Made by a program: the position numbers and the translations under genes. Positions 5,827-8,347 of a stretch of DNA of 8,347 nt are shown here, piece by piece; positions within the stretch are counted from its first letter, which is position 1, and each line of letters begins with the position of its first letter. The DNA is from Anaerolineales bacterium. Lineage in GTDB: Bacteria; Chloroflexota; Anaerolineae; Anaerolineales; Villigracilaceae. Where the stretch lies: contig JANTFU010000090.1 of the NCBI GenBank assembly GCA_024763295.1, positions 1 to 8,347 on the forward strand. Reading direction: 5' to 3'. The notes under the pieces were generated by a model. It saw only the letters and a list, made by a program, of their open reading frames with translations, ran no database searches and was not told the origin of the DNA.

Positions 5827-7293
5827 ATGGCTAAAATTGACCTGACTGTCATGGAAGAACGCCGTGAGCGTGCTGTAAAACGTGCTCGCGAACGAAATAT
5901 TATTCTGCCCACGCTGGCGCAGATGAAAAATCCGGAATTGATTCCCGATAAAATCAAAGAACAATTGAAAAACGTGGGGCTTTGGGATATTAATCCTTTA
6001 AATCTTTTCCGCATCACTTGGAAGAATGAGCCTGTGCCAACCGGCGGGCAATTTGGCGGCGTAAATTATCTTGAATTGCCGAGCGAATTGACGGGCGTAG
6101 ACGCGCGCATCGTTGTTTTGGTGGGGAAGTGGTTCCCGACCGGTGCGCACAAAGTTGGTGCCGCTTACGGTTGTTTGGTGCCGCGTTTGGTGACGGGACA
6201 ATTTGACCCGACCACGCAGAAAGCCGTTTGGCCCTCCACGGGAAATTATTGCCGCGGTGGTGCATACGATTCGGCGCTTTTGGCGTGTGAATCGATTGCA
6301 ATTTTGCCCGAAGAAATGTCGAAAGAACGTTTTGATTGGTTGGCTGGCGTGGCTGGCGAGACCATTAAAACCCCCGGCAGCGAATCGAACGTAAAAGAAA
6401 TTTTTGATAAATGTTGGGAATTGCGCGAATCGGGTGAAGACCTGATGATTTTCAATCAGTTTGATGAGTTTGGGAATTATCTCTGGCATTACGAAGTCAC
6501 CGGACACGCCATCGAAGAGATGCTCAAAGCCGTCATGGGACCGAATGATACCTATCGCGGTTTGGCTTCGGCAACCGGTTCTGCCGGCACTATCGCCAGC
6601 GGCGATTACCTGAAACAGCTTTATCCCAACAGCGTCGTTGTTGCCAGTGAAGCGCTCCAATGCCCGACCTTGCTCGAAAATGGCTTCGGCGCACACCGCA
6701 TCGAAGGCATCGGCGATAAGCACGTCCCGTGGATTCACAACACCAAGAATACCGACATGGTCGTAGCGATTGACGACAATGCGGTGGTCAATCTTAGCCG
6801 TCTCTTCAATGAGAAAGCCGGTCAAGACTATCTGCGCAAACAGGGCGTGCCGGAAGAAATCGTCTCGCAACTTGATTTGTTGGGCTTCTCTGGTATCTCG
6901 AACGTGCTTTCGGCAATCAAAGCCGCAAAATATTATGAGATGGGTAAAAACGATGTCATGGTCACTGTTTTGACCGACTCGATGGAACTCTACAACTCCC
7001 GCATTGCGGAAATGCACGAAGAAATGGGTGCCTACACTGAAGCGAACGCCGCTGCTGACTTTGCGCGCTGGCTTCAAGGGCAGACCACCGACAATCTTGA
7101 AGAATTGCGTTATGTTGACCGCCGCCGCATTCACAACCTGAAATACTACACCTGGGTTGAGCAGCAGGGCAAAACCTACGGAGAAATTCAGTCGCAGTGG
7201 TACGATGCCAGTTACTTCACTGACCTTCAAACACAGGCAGATGAAATTGACAAACTGATCGAGAAATTCAACGAAGACGTTGGCTTGCTCTAA
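5827..7293 (+). CDS. PLP-dependent fold-type II enzyme (TrpB / cysteine synthase-like)
   Basis: This 488-aa protein belongs to the tryptophan synthase beta superfamily of PLP enzymes, which catalyse beta-replacement or elimination on amino acids. PTGAHKVGAAY (104-114) carries the presumed Schiff-base lysine K109 in the TGAHK context known from TrpB. PSTGNYCRGGAYDSA (136-150) is the substrate carboxylate (asparagine) loop. NQFDEFGN...HYEVTG (210-226) and the phosphate-binding loop SATGSAGTIASG (248-259) resemble cysteine synthase rather than TrpB. Length exceeds typical O-acetylserine sulfhydrylase (about 310) and TrpB (about 400): there are about 95 residues before the lysine region and a charged helical C-terminal tail of about 90 residues. 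It stands alone, with its own operator-flanked promoter, a strong RBS and a terminator, so it is probably a regulated single-gene unit. No alpha-subunit gene (trpA) is nearby. The exact reaction is unknown; a name such as cysteine synthase would be over-called. Confidence 0.82.
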   Translation: MAKIDLTVMEERRERAVKRARERNIILPTLAQMKNPELIPDKIKEQLKNVGLWDINPLNLFRITWKNEPVPTGGQFGGVNYLELPSELTGVDARIVVLVGKWFPTGAHKVGAAYGCLVPRLVTGQFDPTTQKAVWPSTGNYCRGGAYDSALLACESIAILPEEMSKERFDWLAGVAGETIKTPGSESNVKEIFDKCWELRESGEDLMIFNQFDEFGNYLWHYEVTGHAIEEMLKAVMGPNDTYRGLASATGSAGTIASGDYLKQLYPNSVVVASEALQCPTLLENGFGAHRIEGIGDKHVPWIHNTKNTDMVVAIDDNAVVNLSRLFNEKAGQDYLRKQGVPEEIVSQLDLLGFSGISNVLSAIKAAKYYEMGKNDVMVTVLTDSMELYNSRIAEMHEEMGAYTEANAAADFARWLQGQTTDNLEELRYVDRRRIHNLKYYTWVEQQGKTYGEIQSQWYDASYFTDLQTQADEIDKLIEKFNEDVGLL

Positions 7294-7304
7294 ATCGTCA
7301 ATGT

Positions 7305-7343
7305 AAAATCCCGAATTCTTAAAGAGTTCGGGATTTTTCTTTT
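7305..7343 (+). terminator. Rho-independent terminator of the PLP enzyme gene
   Basis: AAAATCCCGAATTC and GAGTTCGGGATTTT form a stem of 14 pairs (one G-T pair) around a short TTAAA loop, 12 bases after the stop codon. It is followed by a T-rich tract (TTTTTCTTTT). The 5' A-run mirrors the T-run, so it may also work in the opposite direction, but no opposing gene ends here. Confidence 0.9.
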
Positions 7344-7392
7344 AATCTTTTCTTCTTTTTTGTATTTGGGAGAGATCAGGTGGGTGTTGGGA

Positions 7393-7407
7393 TGATAAAA
7401 TTAGCCC
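7393..7407 (+). promoter_or_regulatory. Leaderless-type extended -10 promoter of the 182-aa gene
   Basis: TGATAAAAT (7393-7401) is an extended -10 element (TGn followed by TAAAAT). Only six bases, TAGCCC, separate it from the ATG at 7408, so the transcript should begin at or next to the start codon. No Shine-Dalgarno sequence is present. GATAAAATTAGCCC matches the sequence before mtaB at 13 of 14 positions. Confidence 0.6.
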
Positions 7408-7956
7408 ATGCTCTCAAAAACGGATTTAGTGCTCGTTTGTGTGATGCCCTCGCCCCGCGATATGGAACTCGCGCGCCTGTTGGGTTGGTATCGTATTCCC
7501 TTGCGGCGTGCCCCAAAAGTAATTTCCGTCGATTACCTCGCCTTTTATCAACCCTCCGCTTTTGGACAGCGTGGCGGACAAATCGAGTTCGTCGCTCCTG
7601 TGCATGGACACGAAATGCTCACCCGCGCCGAACTCCTGCGCGACGAAGCCGACCATCCCCGCGCCCACGAAGAATATTACAAAATCCAGCTCGGTGCGCT
7701 GGAAAAACTGCCCGTCCCCGTCAAAGCTGCCAAATGGAAACGCCTGACATTTCTCTACACTACGGGCGAATATTTGCTTGCGGCTGAAACATTGAACGAT
7801 CTGGTGGTTAAAGATGATGAACGTAAGCTGCTTTGGCAATCGTTGCGCGAAAGGGCGCAAAACGCCGATTTATACAAAGTTGATTTGCCTGAAGCGGATG
7901 TCGATCCTATGTTGTTAGCGGCGTTGTTGGGGATGCAAAAATTACGAGGCAAATGA
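7408..7956 (+). CDS. Conserved-looking protein of unknown function, 182 aa
   Basis: I cannot assign a named family with confidence. The N-terminus is a hydrophobic strand (TDLVLVCVMPSPRDMELARLL), too interrupted by charged residues to be a convincing signal peptide. Then come WYRIPLRRAPK (27-37), VDYLAFYQPSAFGQRGGQIEFVAPV (41-65) and the acidic, aromatic segment HPRAHEEYYKIQLG (83-96). The WYRIP / FYQPSAFG / IEFVAPV pattern faintly recalls PUA/EVE-like small beta-barrel domains that bind RNA or modified bases; this is weak inference. KWKRLTFLYTTGEYLLAAETLNDLV and the last 50 residues look helical. The start is fixed by the -10 box six bases upstream. It lies alone between a terminator and a decayed S23 cassette that begins right after its stop codon. 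Codon use resembles its neighbours, so it is probably a resident gene. Confidence 0.75.
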   Translation: MLSKTDLVLVCVMPSPRDMELARLLGWYRIPLRRAPKVISVDYLAFYQPSAFGQRGGQIEFVAPVHGHEMLTRAELLRDEADHPRAHEEYYKIQLGALEKLPVPVKAAKWKRLTFLYTTGEYLLAAETLNDLVVKDDERKLLWQSLRERAQNADLYKVDLPEADVDPMLLAALLGMQKLRGK

Positions 7957-7957
7957 A

Positions 7958-7975
7958 GGTGACAAGGGTGACAAA
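7958..7975 (+). repeat. Left GTGACAA tandem repeat of the S23 cassette
   Basis: GGTGACAAG (7958-7966) is followed directly by GGTGACAAA (7967-7975), a 9-base tandem repeat with one mismatch. It begins one base after the stop of the 182-aa gene. The repeat runs into AGGAGG (7975-7980), a perfect Shine-Dalgarno site 6 bases before the pseudogene ATG at 7987. Inverted relatives lie on the far side of the pseudogene. Confidence 0.6.
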
Positions 7976-7986
7976 GGAGGTTGTTG

Positions 7987-8165
7987 ATGGCTGAAAATTA
8001 TACTCGTGATGGAAAAGGTTTTCGTGAGTTATTGGTTTGGCAGAGAGCGCATGAGTTAACATTACCCTCGCGGAAGACCTAAAATACGCCACTCTTGATA
8101 AAATTGATGCAGCCGAAAAGCTCCGCACCAAAACAGGCTATCTTTTGCACCGCTTTATGCGATAA
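7987..8165 (+). pseudogene. Decayed four-helix bundle protein gene (23S rRNA intervening-sequence protein, S23 family)
   Basis: The 5' part (7987-8066) encodes MAENYTRDGKGFRELLVWQR followed by AHELTL; F-x-E-L-x-V-W-Q-x-A-H-E-L is the hallmark start of the S23 family. That frame stops at 8080-8082 after 31 residues. From 8067 a different frame reads LAEDLKYATLDKIDAAEKLR and on to LLHRFMR, ending at TAA 8163-8165; this matches the last helix of the same family. Family members are usually about 115-130 residues, so around 60 residues, including the middle helices with the SxANIAEG-type motif, are missing and the join is out of frame. An internal deletion with frameshift explains this better than programmed frameshifting. 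The upstream Shine-Dalgarno site is still perfect, which suggests recent decay. The role of intact S23 proteins is poorly known; some lie in 23S rRNA intervening sequences. Confidence 0.8.
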
Positions 8166-8166
8166 A

Positions 8167-8216
8167 CCCTTGTCCCCTTTATTCCCCTTGTCTCTCTTGT
8201 TACGCTTGTCACTCTT
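8167..8216 (-). repeat. Right degenerate CTTGTC array of the S23 cassette
   Basis: On the plus strand CCCTTGTCC, CCCCTTGTC, CTCTTGTTA and GCTTGTCAC follow one another at about 9-12-base intervals. On the minus strand these read as GTGACAAG, GTAACAAG, GAGACAAG and GGGACAAG, which is the same word as the left tandem repeat but in inverse orientation. The pseudogene therefore sits between inverted arrays of a short degenerate repeat, starting two bases after its stop codon. Confidence 0.55.
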
Positions 8217-8224
8217 GAAGAATT

Positions 8225-8347
8225 ATGCCATCTAAACATAAACCCACTCCCGACTCCACCGAACCCGTCTGGACTTATCGCGGCTACGAGCTTGGCGCGA
8301 ATCAATTTACAACAGCAATGGTGCACTTTTTCCGTGCCGAAGTGACG
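8225..8347 (+). CDS. DUF2270-type membrane protein, N-terminus only
   Basis: The 41 codons visible before the window ends are open and begin with a hydrophilic, Pro-rich stretch, then WTYRGYELGANQFTTAMVHF and FRAEVT. The pattern Y-R-G-Y-E-L ... F-x-T-A-M-V-H-x-x-R-A-E is characteristic, as I recall it, of DUF2270 proteins, predicted integral membrane proteins of unknown function; the membrane segments would follow beyond the window. GAAG six bases before the ATG is a weak ribosome site. The gene starts 9 bases after the inverted repeat array of the S23 cassette, so its promoter may lie in or before that cassette. The family call rests on a short segment. Confidence 0.6.
   Translation, partial: MPSKHKPTPDSTEPVWTYRGYELGANQFTTAMVHFFRAEVT

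Noticed and set aside
5998..7230. A 410-codon open frame on the minus strand, antisense to the PLP enzyme
   Set aside because: It is a shadow of the real gene: the plus-strand frame has clear PLP-enzyme motifs, an RBS and a terminator, while the antisense product shows no recognisable family pattern and no ribosome site.
7380..7787. A 135-codon plus-strand frame overlapping the 182-aa gene
   Set aside because: The product is Arg/Pro/Ser/Ala-rich with low-complexity character, typical of an off-frame reading of the real gene at 7408.
7987..8165. Programmed frameshifting joining the two parts of the S23 gene
   Set aside because: About 60 middle residues of the family are absent, so a frameshift would not restore a normal protein; I see no slippery sequence at the junction.
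7958..8216. The GTGACAAG repeats as a CRISPR array
   Set aside because: Units are about 9 bases, degenerate, without spacers of constant length, and no cas genes are present.

Overview
The window is bacterial chromosomal DNA of moderate GC content. It most resembles the Anaerolineae branch of Chloroflexota. That placement is inference: it rests on the look of the proteins, on start codons sitting directly behind -10 boxes, and on small palindromic repeats between genes. I see no rRNA, tRNA, CRISPR array, transposase or phage gene.

Layout from left to right. A FAD-dependent carotenoid/retinol-type oxidoreductase (5-1642, +) is followed by a 139-bp imperfect palindromic repeat whose left tip contains its stop codon. 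Next is a tRNA methylthiotransferase of the MtaB type (1803-3149, +), which carries a 108-112-bp element with 12-bp terminal inverted repeats inside its reading frame. It converges on a two-gene minus-strand operon: a THUMP-domain RNA methyltransferase (5520-4381) followed after 6 bases by an ATP-grasp enzyme (4374-3208). The divergent region 5521-5826 holds a leaderless-type promoter for that operon, a REP-like repeat, and the promoter of a PLP-dependent fold-type II enzyme (5827-7293, +). That promoter's TATAAT box lies between two TGTCWGACA operator-like palindromes. The PLP gene ends in a strong intrinsic terminator. It is followed by an unrecognised 182-aa protein (7408-7956, +), a decayed four-helix-bundle (23S rRNA intervening-sequence protein, S23) gene flanked by GTGACAAG repeats (about 7958-8216), and the start of a DUF2270-type gene (8225 to the window end).

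Two genes act on RNA: MtaB on t6A37 of tRNA, and the THUMP methyltransferase on tRNA or rRNA. The others look like independent metabolic or unknown units, and I see no single pathway linking them. The most notable points are (i) three genes whose -10 hexamer sits 6-8 bases before the ATG, two sharing 13 of 14 bases there, which predicts leaderless mRNAs; (ii) the in-frame palindromic insertion in mtaB; (iii) the paired operators at the PLP-enzyme promoter; and (iv) the degraded S23 cassette with inverted GTGACAAG arrays. I did not find convincing evidence of a wholly new multi-gene system.
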